NCBI RefSeq assembly: GCF_026768455.1
Contig: NZ_JAPPVQ010000013.1
Coordinates: 62,001-126,000, forward strand
Length of the DNA stretch: 64,000 bases
From: Candidatus Nitrosotenuis cloacae
GTDB lineage: Archaea > Thermoproteota > Nitrososphaeria > Nitrososphaerales > Nitrosopumilaceae
Reading direction: 5' to 3'
Part shown: positions 23,078 through 30,958 of the stretch, piece by piece
Layout of the letters: every line of letters starts with the position of its first letter
How positions within the stretch are numbered: the stretch's first letter is position 1
Made by a program: the position numbers and the translations under genes
Notes under the pieces: generated by a model
The model's input: only the letters and a program-made list of their open reading frames with translations
The model's database searches: none
What the model was told of the DNA's origin: nothing

Positions 23078-23821
23078 CTAACTACCCCGGAATAATGTGC
23101 CCTCAAACTTGTTCTTTTGTATTGCGTCCGTGATCCTCTGCGGCTTGTTGCCGTTGACAAAAAATACCTTCAGGCCCATCCTTGAGATCCTAGTAGCCTC
23201 CTCCACCTTGCGCCTCATGCCGCCTGTCACGTCCATTGCCACGTCCTGCGTGGAAAACGAACTTCCTCTCATGTCGTAAATGAGTTTCTTTGACTTGAAA
23301 TCTGAATACAGGCCGTCCACGTTTAGCACGAAGATGGATAGTCTTGGACGCAGAACCTTTGCCAGGATGCTCATTATCCTGTCCCCTGACAGTATGTACG
23401 ACTTTTTTGCCCCGTACCACAACGCGTCCCCGAACGTGACAGGTACTAGTCCGGACTCTGCTATCTTTTTTATCTCGCGCACCTTTGCCGGAATCGGCCT
23501 GTTCCCTGACATAAAGTCGGTCGGCGGCAGACTGTACGGGCTAACTCTGTTCCTTACAAGCGAGTCCAGGATTATCTTGTCCAGTTGTATCATCGAGTTT
23601 TTCACGATTGCGACTCCGCGAGTGTCGTACCTTGCCGGCTTTGTGTGCATGTCGTACTTGACGGACCAATAGTGTCCAAACGAGCCGCCCCCGTGAACTA
23701 TGACGTATGGCTCGCGGATCTTTTTGAGCTGCGACGTTATCTTGTTTATGGTTGAAACCCTCGGAGACAGCGGCCTTTCCTTGTTGGTGATGATGGATCC
23801 TCCGAGCTTGATTAGTATCAT
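23078..23821 (-). CDS. ipk: isopentenyl phosphate kinase
   Basis: 247 residues of the amino-acid-kinase fold: ILIKLGGSIITNK, IVHGGGSFGH with the catalytic His used by IPK, VLNVDGLYSD and DVTGGMRRKVEEA. It phosphorylates isopentenyl phosphate to IPP, the last step of the archaeal alternative mevalonate route. It directly follows mevalonate kinase and precedes idi. Confidence 0.95.
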   Translation of the reverse strand: MILIKLGGSIITNKERPLSPRVSTINKITSQLKKIREPYVIVHGGGSFGHYWSVKYDMHTKPARYDTRGVAIVKNSMIQLDKIILDSLVRNRVSPYSLPPTDFMSGNRPIPAKVREIKKIAESGLVPVTFGDALWYGAKKSYILSGDRIMSILAKVLRPRLSIFVLNVDGLYSDFKSKKLIYDMRGSSFSTQDVAMDVTGGMRRKVEEATRISRMGLKVFFVNGNKPQRITDAIQKNKFEGTLFRGS

Positions 23822-23860
23822 ATTTTTTCACAAAAATTGGCAGTTAAAAAGTATGCAGGC

Positions 23861-24811
23861 TCACTCTTTTTTCTGCCGCAGTCCCACCGTGTCTATCTTT
23901 GTCGCAAAGCACTCGTAGTTTGCGCCAAGCGCCATGACAGTGCTTCCGATGTTTGCCTCATCCACAAGCGATATCGTGCAGCCTCCGTCGCCTGCACCAG
24001 TTATCTTTGAGCCGTACGCAGTACGGCTTGCAAGCGACACCATGGAATCAAGCGTCTCATTTGACACTCCTATCTGCTCTAGGAACTTTTGGTTCTGAGA
24101 CATCTTCTGACCCACTCCCCTTAGGTCGTTTTGTCGTATCGCATCAAGTGCGTCCTCGATTAGCGACTCCTCCTGCCTACACAGAAGAGAAAAGATTGCC
24201 GGGTTGTTCTCCTTGTACCTTCTCACCCTGGACACCACCTCGCTTGTAGAATGTACCATCTTTGAGTTTGCCACAACGAACTGGAGCATCGCGTCTGCGT
24301 CTATCCTGTTTATCTCGCCGTGCCTGTGGTACTCTATTATCCCGCCAAACGTGCAGACGCTGCAGTCCGCACCCGACGTGTTCTCAAAGATCGTCCTTTC
24401 TGCGTCGATTGCAATCTTTAGGATCTCTTCTTTTGTGTATTGTGTGAACAGGCCGCTGATGGAGCCGGCAGCTGCGACGCAGCATGCAGAAGACGACCCA
24501 AGGCCCACACCTGCCGGAAACCCGGCAGTCACAACTATGCGCATCCCGGAACCGGAGTTGAACTCCCTGAGCATCCTTTGCGCAACAAACGCAATCGGCC
24601 TTAGCACCTGGTCCACTCTATCCATCGGATCGTCTCTGAGTATGGTCGCCTGCCCGAGGTCCGATCTTATCTCTATCTTGCCAGTGTCGGTCAGCTCCGA
24701 TTCTACTGTGATGTGCCTGTCAATTGAGCACAGGATTGCCCTTCCGCCGTACACGATAAAGTGCTCGCCAAAAAGTATTATCTTTCCCGGGGCTGACGCT
24801 ATCGACTTCAA
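23861..24811 (-). CDS. mvk: mevalonate kinase
   Basis: 316 residues, GHMP kinase family. KIILFGEHFIVYGG is the N-terminal signature, AGFPAGVGLGSSSACCVAA is the ATP loop (motif 2), and KITGAGDGGCTISL is motif 3. It makes 5-phosphomevalonate. Its start overlaps the MEMO gene end by 4 bases (ATGA). With ipk, idi and GGPP synthase it forms a near-continuous lipid-precursor cluster; the phosphomevalonate steps must be encoded elsewhere. Confidence 0.94.
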   Translation of the reverse strand: MKSIASAPGKIILFGEHFIVYGGRAILCSIDRHITVESELTDTGKIEIRSDLGQATILRDDPMDRVDQVLRPIAFVAQRMLREFNSGSGMRIVVTAGFPAGVGLGSSSACCVAAAGSISGLFTQYTKEEILKIAIDAERTIFENTSGADCSVCTFGGIIEYHRHGEINRIDADAMLQFVVANSKMVHSTSEVVSRVRRYKENNPAIFSLLCRQEESLIEDALDAIRQNDLRGVGQKMSQNQKFLEQIGVSNETLDSMVSLASRTAYGSKITGAGDGGCTISLVDEANIGSTVMALGANYECFATKIDTVGLRQKKE

Positions 24812-25635
24812 GTGAATATTATGGATGCGTATCCGACCACTGAGCTCTTGTCCCCTGACACATCACCGCTTGTCGCGTACTTGAGCAGCTCGCCCTTTTC
24901 TGCCCCCATTTTTTTACACGCAACCATCGTGGATGCAATCGCCCCGTAGCCGCACGCAGTCACCCTCCTTTCCTGCAACGTGTGGTAAAATCCCTCTACG
25001 TCCATCTGTAGTATCGGCTCAATTAGCGCCATATCTTGTTTGTGCGCAAAGTCGTTCTGCTCGTAGTGGGTAAAGTCCGACGACCCGACTATCATTATCT
25101 TCCTCTTCCTGGCAAGCTTTGCGATTGCAGAGCCCACCTCGAGCGAGTACTCATAGTCCTGGTCGTTTAGTATTATCGGGAGTATCTTGAACGGTTTTTT
25201 GTAAAACTCTTGAAGCATTGGCACCTGCACCTCGATGCTGTGGTCCTTTGTGTGGGAGAAATAGTCTATCTCGATTATCTTGGAGTACCCGTTTATCTCG
25301 TCTGCCGCATCCGAGTCCACCTCGACTCCGCCAAGCGGCGTCTCCCATACTGCGTCCTTCATGGTGGCAATGCTGCAGCCGATTCCCCAGTGGTTGGGCC
25401 CAAGTATCACTGCAAGCTCAAAGTCCTGGCCTGATATTGCAGAGAACGAGTGCGTGGCGACCGGGCCGGAATAGACGTACCCTGCATGGGGGCATACTGC
25501 CCCGTACACCTTTTTGTGAGTCGTGAATTTGCCTGCGCCGAATTTGTGAAACGTGCAGTCCTCGATTAACTGCTCTAGTTGACTTTTTTCCTTTGGATAG
25601 AACATGCCAGCAACAGCCGGTGTTCTATTTCGCAT
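24808..25635 (-). CDS. MEMO1 family protein
   Basis: 275 residues. Family signatures: RTPAVAGMFYP at the start, CPHAGYVYSGPVA, LGPNHWGIG, DHSIEVQVPMLQ, and VGSSDFTHY with EPILQMD. The fold is related to extradiol dioxygenases, and the metal-site histidines (PHAGY, PNHWG, DHSIE) are present. In archaea it is often next to rps2 and mevalonate kinase, as here. A lipid-pathway role has been suspected for the family but is not shown by this sequence. Confidence 0.93.
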   Translation of the reverse strand: MRNRTPAVAGMFYPKEKSQLEQLIEDCTFHKFGAGKFTTHKKVYGAVCPHAGYVYSGPVATHSFSAISGQDFELAVILGPNHWGIGCSIATMKDAVWETPLGGVEVDSDAADEINGYSKIIEIDYFSHTKDHSIEVQVPMLQEFYKKPFKILPIILNDQDYEYSLEVGSAIAKLARKRKIMIVGSSDFTHYEQNDFAHKQDMALIEPILQMDVEGFYHTLQERRVTACGYGAIASTMVACKKMGAEKGELLKYATSGDVSGDKSSVVGYASIIFT

Positions 25636-26259
25636 CTACTCTAGTTCCTCGTCGGTGATCTTTGTCTCGAAATCGTCGATTTCGTACTTCATCGGGTCGT
25701 TCTCAGTCATCTGGCCCTTCTGGATGAGTATGTCGCGGGCCAAAAGCCAGAACACTGTCGCAAGGGACTTTCTTCCCCTGTTGTTTGCCGGAATCACCAA
25801 GTCTATCTTGGATGTCACGTTGTCCGTGTTTGAGATTCCGATTACTGGAATTCCTGCGTTTGTTGCCTCGATGATTGCCTGCGAGTCAACCTGCGGGTCT
25901 GTGATTATCACCATCTTTGGTTCTGTATAGTATGGAAGCGAAGGATTGGTAAGAGTGCCTGGCATGAAGCGGCCGAGCATCTTTTTTGCACCTGTTATCT
26001 CGCAGAATCTCTCTACTGGGGTCGTGGCATATTCCCTTCCGGAGCACACGAGAACCTTTTCGAACTCGATCCTGTTTACAAATTTTGCAGCCGTGCTGAT
26101 TCTTGCAAGCGTCTTGTCAAGGTCTATCATGTACAGTCCCTCCGGGCTTGCCTTTGTGATGAAAGGCTGCATGAAGGTCGTCTTTACAGTGGTTCCGACC
26201 CTGATTCCAGTGGAGAGGATCTTCTTTTTGATGTCTTGACTTTCTGCTTGCTGACTCAT
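25636..26259 (-). CDS. rps2: 30S ribosomal protein S2
   Basis: 207 residues from ATG 26259 (MSQQAESQDIKKK); the frame opens at 26289. GLYMIDLDKTLARI, VLVCSGREYATTPVERFCE, GRFMPGTLTNP, PKMVIITDPQVDSQAI and IPVIGISNTDN are archaeal S2 signatures. A TATA-like CTTTAATAC lies upstream near 26292-26300, which may start the S2-to-GltX transcript. It abuts MEMO without a gap. Confidence 0.96.
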   Translation of the reverse strand: MSQQAESQDIKKKILSTGIRVGTTVKTTFMQPFITKASPEGLYMIDLDKTLARISTAAKFVNRIEFEKVLVCSGREYATTPVERFCEITGAKKMLGRFMPGTLTNPSLPYYTEPKMVIITDPQVDSQAIIEATNAGIPVIGISNTDNVTSKIDLVIPANNRGRKSLATVFWLLARDILIQKGQMTENDPMKYEIDDFETKITDEELE

Positions 26260-26325
26260 ATCTGCGATTTTAAATCTCAGCCAAGCCACGTATTAAAGCT
26301 ACTGTCATTGTGCGGCAAAAACCGC

Positions 26326-27561
26326 CTAGAGCGACGCCATCGATTTGACGTGATCCTCTGAGAGCCTGACAAGCTCGTTCAGCTTTGCAATTCTCTCTCC
26401 GCCAAGTACGCCCACCTTGAGCATCTTGGAGCCGGTGGCAATTCCGATGTGGGAGATCTGGTGGTCCACGGACTCGCCTGACCTGTGCGACGTGATGATT
26501 CCAATTTTGTTCTGCGTGGCAATCCTGGCAAACTCTAGTGCGTCATAAAGGCTGCCTGCCTGGTTGACCTTCAGTATCACGCCGCTGCACGACTTTTTTG
26601 AGACCGCCTTTTTGAGTATCTTTGGGTTTGTCACGGTGAGGTCGTCGCCTGTTATGAGCACCCTTGGGAACTTTTTTGCAAGTCTTGCCATGTCCGCAAA
26701 TGCCTCCTCGTGCACTGCGTCCTCCGCATAGATGAGCTTGTACTTTTTGATGATTCCTGCCGCAAAGTCCACCTGCTCGTCCGGCGTGTTCTCAAAGCCG
26801 GCCCGGTCGTAGACGTACTTTTTCTTCTTCTCGTCCCACTGCGTCGACGACGCAAAGTCCACTCCAAGTGCCACCTCCTTTCCCAACGTGTAACCCAAAC
26901 TTTCGCACGCCCTTGCGGATACCTCGAGTGCCTCCTCGTTGTCCATCTGCGGGGCCCATCCTCCCTCGTCCCCACGGCCCTTTGTAAAGCGCGGATCCTT
27001 TTCCTGCAGCACTCGCCCAAGCTCCTTGTGTACTGCAAAGTTTGTCTCTATTGCCTCCCTTACCGACTTTGCACCAACCGAGCAGATGAGTATCTCCTGG
27101 ATGTCAGGTGTGCCGGGGCCTGCGTGCGCTCCTCCTCCCAGTATGTTGCCAAGTGGGAACGGGAACCTTGGGTTCCTAGTCTGCGATATTATCTTAAACA
27201 TCGGCTCGCCGCACGCCCTTGCGGCAGAGTCCATCGATGCGATTGTGACTGCGTAGGCGACTGCTCCGCCTATCTTGGAATAGTTTGACGTGTCATCTAT
27301 CTCCCTGATGACACCCTGGATTGATTTTAGGTCGTCGGACTCTAGGCCGATGAACCTTTTGATGTTCTTCTGGAGCACCTGCAGGCTTTTTTCTGCCTTG
27401 TTGTCCGCAAAGCTCTGCGCCTCGTACTTGCCAACGCTGGCACCTGACGGGGCGCAAGCGCGTCCCATGTGCTCCTTGTCCGATATGACGTCGACCTCGA
27501 TGGTCTTTGCTCCGCGACTGTTGTATAGGATTCTGCCTCTAACCGATGAGATCTTTGGCAA
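26326..27561 (-). CDS. eno: enolase
   Basis: 411 residues. It converts 2-phosphoglycerate to phosphoenolpyruvate. Signatures: ILYNSRGAKTIEVDV (where bacteria have DSRGNPT), APSGASVGKYEA, GNILGGGAHA, GDDLTVTN, LKVNQAGSLYDA (catalytic Lys) and ITSHRSGESVDHQISHI. It starts 2 bases after the rpoN stop, as in the common archaeal rpoN-eno-rps2 order. Confidence 0.97.
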   Translation of the reverse strand: MPKISSVRGRILYNSRGAKTIEVDVISDKEHMGRACAPSGASVGKYEAQSFADNKAEKSLQVLQKNIKRFIGLESDDLKSIQGVIREIDDTSNYSKIGGAVAYAVTIASMDSAARACGEPMFKIISQTRNPRFPFPLGNILGGGAHAGPGTPDIQEILICSVGAKSVREAIETNFAVHKELGRVLQEKDPRFTKGRGDEGGWAPQMDNEEALEVSARACESLGYTLGKEVALGVDFASSTQWDEKKKKYVYDRAGFENTPDEQVDFAAGIIKKYKLIYAEDAVHEEAFADMARLAKKFPRVLITGDDLTVTNPKILKKAVSKKSCSGVILKVNQAGSLYDALEFARIATQNKIGIITSHRSGESVDHQISHIGIATGSKMLKVGVLGGERIAKLNELVRLSEDHVKSMASL

Positions 27562-27563
27562 GT

Positions 27564-27800
27564 TTACTCTAGCTCAGATTGTACTTCTAAGTAGCGTCTC
27601 TGGATTGCTTCGTAGAACGGAATTATCTGCTGCATCGTCTCGACCGTAGTGAGCATCATCCTTCTGCAACAGTATCTTTTGATGCCAAGCGAGTCCAATA
27701 CCTTGCCTGGTTCCTCGCCTGCCTTCACCCTGTTCTGATAATCTTCGTGTTTGTCTGCAATTAGATTTCCACAAGTAAAACATCTTACTGGAATTAACAC
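27564..27800 (-). CDS. rpoN: RNA polymerase subunit N (RPB10 homologue)
   Basis: 78 residues. MLIPVRCFTCGN with GIKRYCCRRMML carries the four zinc cysteines in the unusual CxxC...CC layout of RPB10. EYQNRV-like DYQNRVKAGE is also conserved. It helps assemble the subunit D/L platform. The C-terminal tail (QRRYLEVQSELE) is slightly longer than in many archaea. It heads the eno-rps2 block and is divergent from tRNA-Leu. Confidence 0.96.
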   Translation of the reverse strand: MLIPVRCFTCGNLIADKHEDYQNRVKAGEEPGKVLDSLGIKRYCCRRMMLTTVETMQQIIPFYEAIQRRYLEVQSELE

Positions 27801-27849
27801 GAAATCGAAAAGTGATTAAGGTTATAAAAACCCTGCATGGAATTTGTCT

Positions 27850-27934
27850 GCGGGAGTTGCCAAGCCCGGCCAACGGCGCTAGCTTGAGGGGCTAGTATCT
27901 TAGGATTTCGTGGGTTCAAATCCCACTTCCCGCA
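27850..27934 (+). tRNA. tRNA-Leu (anticodon GAG)
   Basis: Acceptor GCGGGAG (27850-27856)/TTCCCGC (27927-27933) with discriminator A, as in leucine tRNAs. The anticodon stem CTAGC/GCTAG holds loop TTGAGGG, so the anticodon is GAG. A long variable arm (ATCTTAGGAT region) marks class II. The T-loop is TTCAAAT within GTGGG/CCCAC. A TATA-like TTATAAAAA at 27823-27831 lies about 22 bases upstream. No intron. Confidence 0.95.
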
Positions 27935-27940
27935 TCCTCT

Positions 27941-28552
27941 CTACTTTCTGGACTTTATGCTCCGGATGAGCTCAGATCGCCTTATCTCCTCTGTTATTGC
28001 GATTCGGGTCTCCTCAACTAGAATTCTGTCTACGTCCAGCTTTTTCCTTGCCTCTTTTACTATTTTATCATAGTATGCAAACGGGTACAGTGTAAGGTAC
28101 AGGTCCTCCATCACCTCGAAGATCTTTTTTGCGTCGTCCACATCTCCTGCCCGTATCTTGTCGTAGATGTTGCGCCTCATCTCGCCGATGCAGTCAAGCA
28201 GGCCGAGTACGTACGATTCCTCTTTTACCTTGAGTGCCTCGGCTGTAGGCACCTGTCTACCCTCAATTATGGCAAGCAGAGAGACTGCCTCGACGTATTC
28301 CTGCTCCGGAGTTATGAGGTATCTGTGCAGGCTTGCATCCGTCTCGCGTCTGTACTTTTCCAAAAGCTTGCCTGCTGCCTGCGACTTTTTTTTTGCATCC
28401 GTGATGTTGTTTCTGTGGCATTCTATGATGGACTCGCTGCACAGGTTGATTATCTGGCGCGTGTTCTTAATTAGGATCTCCCTGTCGTCGTGGGTCTTTT
28501 CTAAAACCTTTGATATTTTGTTAAGCGAGTTTTTGGCATTTTTCAGCAACAT
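27941..28552 (-). CDS. translin family protein
   Basis: 203 residues from ATG 28552, almost wholly helical. SLNKISKVLEKTHDDREILIKNTRQIINLCSESI, then YVEAVSLLAIIEG, SYVLGLLDCIGEMRRNIYDKIR, and YPFAYYDK match archaeal translins. These form octameric RNA/ssDNA-binding shells and, with TRAX-type partners, cleave RNA; acidic pairs such as EYVEA and DCIGEMRR could be catalytic. It lies head-to-head with nnrE and tail-to-tail with tRNA-Leu. Confidence 0.85.
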   Translation of the reverse strand: MLLKNAKNSLNKISKVLEKTHDDREILIKNTRQIINLCSESIIECHRNNITDAKKKSQAAGKLLEKYRRETDASLHRYLITPEQEYVEAVSLLAIIEGRQVPTAEALKVKEESYVLGLLDCIGEMRRNIYDKIRAGDVDDAKKIFEVMEDLYLTLYPFAYYDKIVKEARKKLDVDRILVEETRIAITEEIRRSELIRSIKSRK

Positions 28553-28624
28553 GCTAAAGCCACGCAGGTCTTGCATAAGTTGCTTTCCAATTGCTTTATT
28601 TTATGTGACAAAAATGATCTGACT

Positions 28625-29269
28625 GTGGAGATCACAGTCAAGCAGATGTACCAGATAGAAGAGAACGGCCACCAGATGGGATTCCCCCGGCAGCTCATGA
28701 TGGAAAACGCGGGCGCATCGATGGTAAAGAACATAGCGGCCACGTTCGGCGACCTCTCTACAAAGAGCGTGCTCGTGTTTGCGGGGCTTGGCAACAACGG
28801 AGGCGACGCACTCGTCGTTGCAAGGCACCTGGCAGGGCACAAAAGTAAGGTCACAGTCGTGCTGCTTGGCGATCCTGCCGACATCAAGACCGTCGAGTGC
28901 AGGACGAACTGGCAGATACTGGAGAAGATGAAGTCTGTCACAATATCCACATTGCCGCAGGTAATGGATGCAAAGCCTGACATTGTAGTGGACGGAATAC
29001 TCGGCACCGGCATCTCTGGCGCGATACGTGAGCCGCATGCAACCGCAATCAATCTGATTAACAAAATTAACGCGTTCAAAGTGGCAGTGGATGTGCCGTC
29101 CGGAGTCGATCCCGACAACGGCCAGACTGCGGACGTGTTCGTCAAGGCGGACATGACTGTCACGTTTCACAAAATGAAGCGCGGCATGCCAAAGAGGTCC
29201 GACCTGTGCGGCGTCATACTTGTGGAAAAGATCGGAATTCCACCCGAGGCGGAGACTGGCGTGTTATGA
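28625..29269 (+). CDS. nnrE: NAD(P)HX epimerase (YjeF N-terminal domain)
   Basis: 214 residues from GTG 28625; TTTATTTTATG at about 28593-28604 gives leaderless spacing, but ATG 28646 is also possible. MMENAGASM, FAGLGNNGGDALVVAR, VDGILGTGISGAI and AVDVPSGVDPDNG are the family motifs. It repairs hydrated NAD(P)H epimers. Only the epimerase domain is present; the dehydratase domain often fused in archaea is absent here. ATGA overlap with the MBL gene. Confidence 0.92.
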   Translation: MEITVKQMYQIEENGHQMGFPRQLMMENAGASMVKNIAATFGDLSTKSVLVFAGLGNNGGDALVVARHLAGHKSKVTVVLLGDPADIKTVECRTNWQILEKMKSVTISTLPQVMDAKPDIVVDGILGTGISGAIREPHATAINLINKINAFKVAVDVPSGVDPDNGQTADVFVKADMTVTFHKMKRGMPKRSDLCGVILVEKIGIPPEAETGVL

Positions 29270-29880
29270 TAGTGCACCAAGTTCCCGTCGGCAACATGCA
29301 GAACTTTACGTATGTTGTGGAGGACGAGGACACAAGCGAGGCGCTGCTAATCGACCCGTCGTGGGACCTCGACGAGATAAACCGGATCATAGAAAAAAAC
29401 GGGCTGAAGATAAAATACATCGTAAACACACATCACCATTTTGATCACACAATAGGAAACGACGCCATGGCAAAGCAGACCGGCGCAAAGATCGTCCAGT
29501 ACAAGACGTCTGAGATAAAGCACGACGTCGACGTATCGGAAGGAGACAAGATAAAGTTCGGAAACTCGGAGCTTGCAGTGATTCACACGCCGGGACATTC
29601 CAAGGACAGCATGTGCCTTGTGGGGGACGGCAAGATATTTTCCGGCGACACACTTTTTGTGGGCACGTGCGGGCGGGTCGACCTGCCAGGAGGGGACGCA
29701 CGCGAGCTGTACAACAGCCTAGTCAACGTGCTTCGAAAGATGGACGACAGCCTCGTGATGTACCCTGGCCACAACTACGGCCCCACTCCGACATCCACAC
29801 TTGGAGCTCAAAAAAAGATGAACTTTGTAATGCAGCCGCGCAGCGAGCAAGAGTTTCTGGAAATAATGGGAATTGCATAA
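29266..29880 (+). CDS. MBL-fold hydrolase (glyoxalase II / persulfide dioxygenase-like)
   Basis: 204 residues from ATG 29266. Metal motifs: THHHFDHTIGN (HxHxDH), VIHTPGHSKDS, FSGDTLFVG, and YPGHNYG at the end. The stretch GTCGRVDLPGGDA resembles the ETHE1/persulfide dioxygenase signature more than classical glyoxalase II, so sulfur-thiol detoxification is one possibility. It is translationally coupled to nnrE (ATGA) and overlaps the cobT start by 8 bases. Confidence 0.88.
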   Translation: MIVHQVPVGNMQNFTYVVEDEDTSEALLIDPSWDLDEINRIIEKNGLKIKYIVNTHHHFDHTIGNDAMAKQTGAKIVQYKTSEIKHDVDVSEGDKIKFGNSELAVIHTPGHSKDSMCLVGDGKIFSGDTLFVGTCGRVDLPGGDARELYNSLVNVLRKMDDSLVMYPGHNYGPTPTSTLGAQKKMNFVMQPRSEQEFLEIMGIA

Positions 29881-30958
29881 GGACATCCAAATCCACGTTG
29901 ATCCCGGCAGGGGATCGGAGTTTCTCGGACACCTAGAACAAAAACACTTTCTGTTCTCACTTGTGCTGTCGTACACGGAGACCTGCACCATTCCTGGAAT
30001 CACAATAGCTGGCAAGAATCCTGAGATGCTCCAGTACACACCGCCTGCGGACGCAGAGTTTCTCAACTTTGGCTACTGCAAGTGCGTCGACGCAATACCG
30101 ATGACGCCCGACGGCAAGCCGACTCCCGGCCTTCTCACCAAGACTGCACTAGAGTCTGCAAGCATCTCAAACGTGGTGATAAATGCCGGCAGCAAGATTG
30201 CGCCGATGATGCCGTACTTTGAGATGGGACTTCCGTTTGGAAAAAACATAGCAGAAGAGCAGGCAATGTCGCCAGATACTGTATCCCATGCAGTAGAATA
30301 CGGAAGGATGATCGGAAGGAGCCTTGGCTCGTCCACCGACTGCCTTGTGATAGGCGAGAGCATACCTGGCGGCACCACCACTGCGCAGGCGGTGTTGACA
30401 GGACTTGGGTTTGACGCAAAGGTGAGCAGCAGCATGCATGACAACCCGCTTTCGCTAAAAAGCAAGATTGCTGCAACTGCGCTGCAGAGGGCAAACTCCA
30501 AAGAGCCGTTTGACATAGTGTCTGCCGCAGGTGACCCGATGATCCCAACAATCTCCGGGATACTCTCCACCGCATCGTCTCAGACAAAGGTGATACTTGC
30601 GGGGGGAACGCAGATGGCATCGGTCCTTGCATTTGCCAAGGCAACCGGATACAACAGGGAAAATGTCGCAGTTGCCACAACGTCCTATGTGATTGATGAC
30701 CCGTCTGCCAACCTGGTTGACACAATACGGCAGATAGACAAGGTCCCAGTGTTCGGAGTCAGGCTGGCACTTGGCAGCTCAAAGATCCCAGGACTGAAGG
30801 CGTTTGCGGATGGCTACGTAAAGGAGGGGGTCGGCGCAGGCGGTGCGACGCTTGCCGCAATGCTCAAGGTGGGAATCAATTCAGAAGAACTCTTGGGTCT
30901 GACCGAGGCACAGTATGTAGACACTATTTCACGGTCACAGACTTTGCCAGGTTCCTAG
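29873..30958 (+). CDS. cobT: nicotinate-nucleotide-dimethylbenzimidazole phosphoribosyltransferase family (archaeal CobT-like)
   Basis: 361 residues from TTG 29873, inside the MBL stop region. Archaeal CobT-type features: TPGLLTKTAL, VVINAGSKIAPMMPYFEMG, AVEYGRMIGRSL, VIGESIPGGTTTAQAVLTGLG, and the C-terminal VGAGGATLAAMLK. It would activate the lower-ligand base for cobalamin assembly. Ammonia-oxidising archaea make cobalamin, so the context fits, though the base source is unknown. The 3' end overlaps convergent glmS by 35 bases. Confidence 0.85.
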   Translation: MHKDIQIHVDPGRGSEFLGHLEQKHFLFSLVLSYTETCTIPGITIAGKNPEMLQYTPPADAEFLNFGYCKCVDAIPMTPDGKPTPGLLTKTALESASISNVVINAGSKIAPMMPYFEMGLPFGKNIAEEQAMSPDTVSHAVEYGRMIGRSLGSSTDCLVIGESIPGGTTTAQAVLTGLGFDAKVSSSMHDNPLSLKSKIAATALQRANSKEPFDIVSAAGDPMIPTISGILSTASSQTKVILAGGTQMASVLAFAKATGYNRENVAVATTSYVIDDPSANLVDTIRQIDKVPVFGVRLALGSSKIPGLKAFADGYVKEGVGAGGATLAAMLKVGINSEELLGLTEAQYVDTISRSQTLPGS

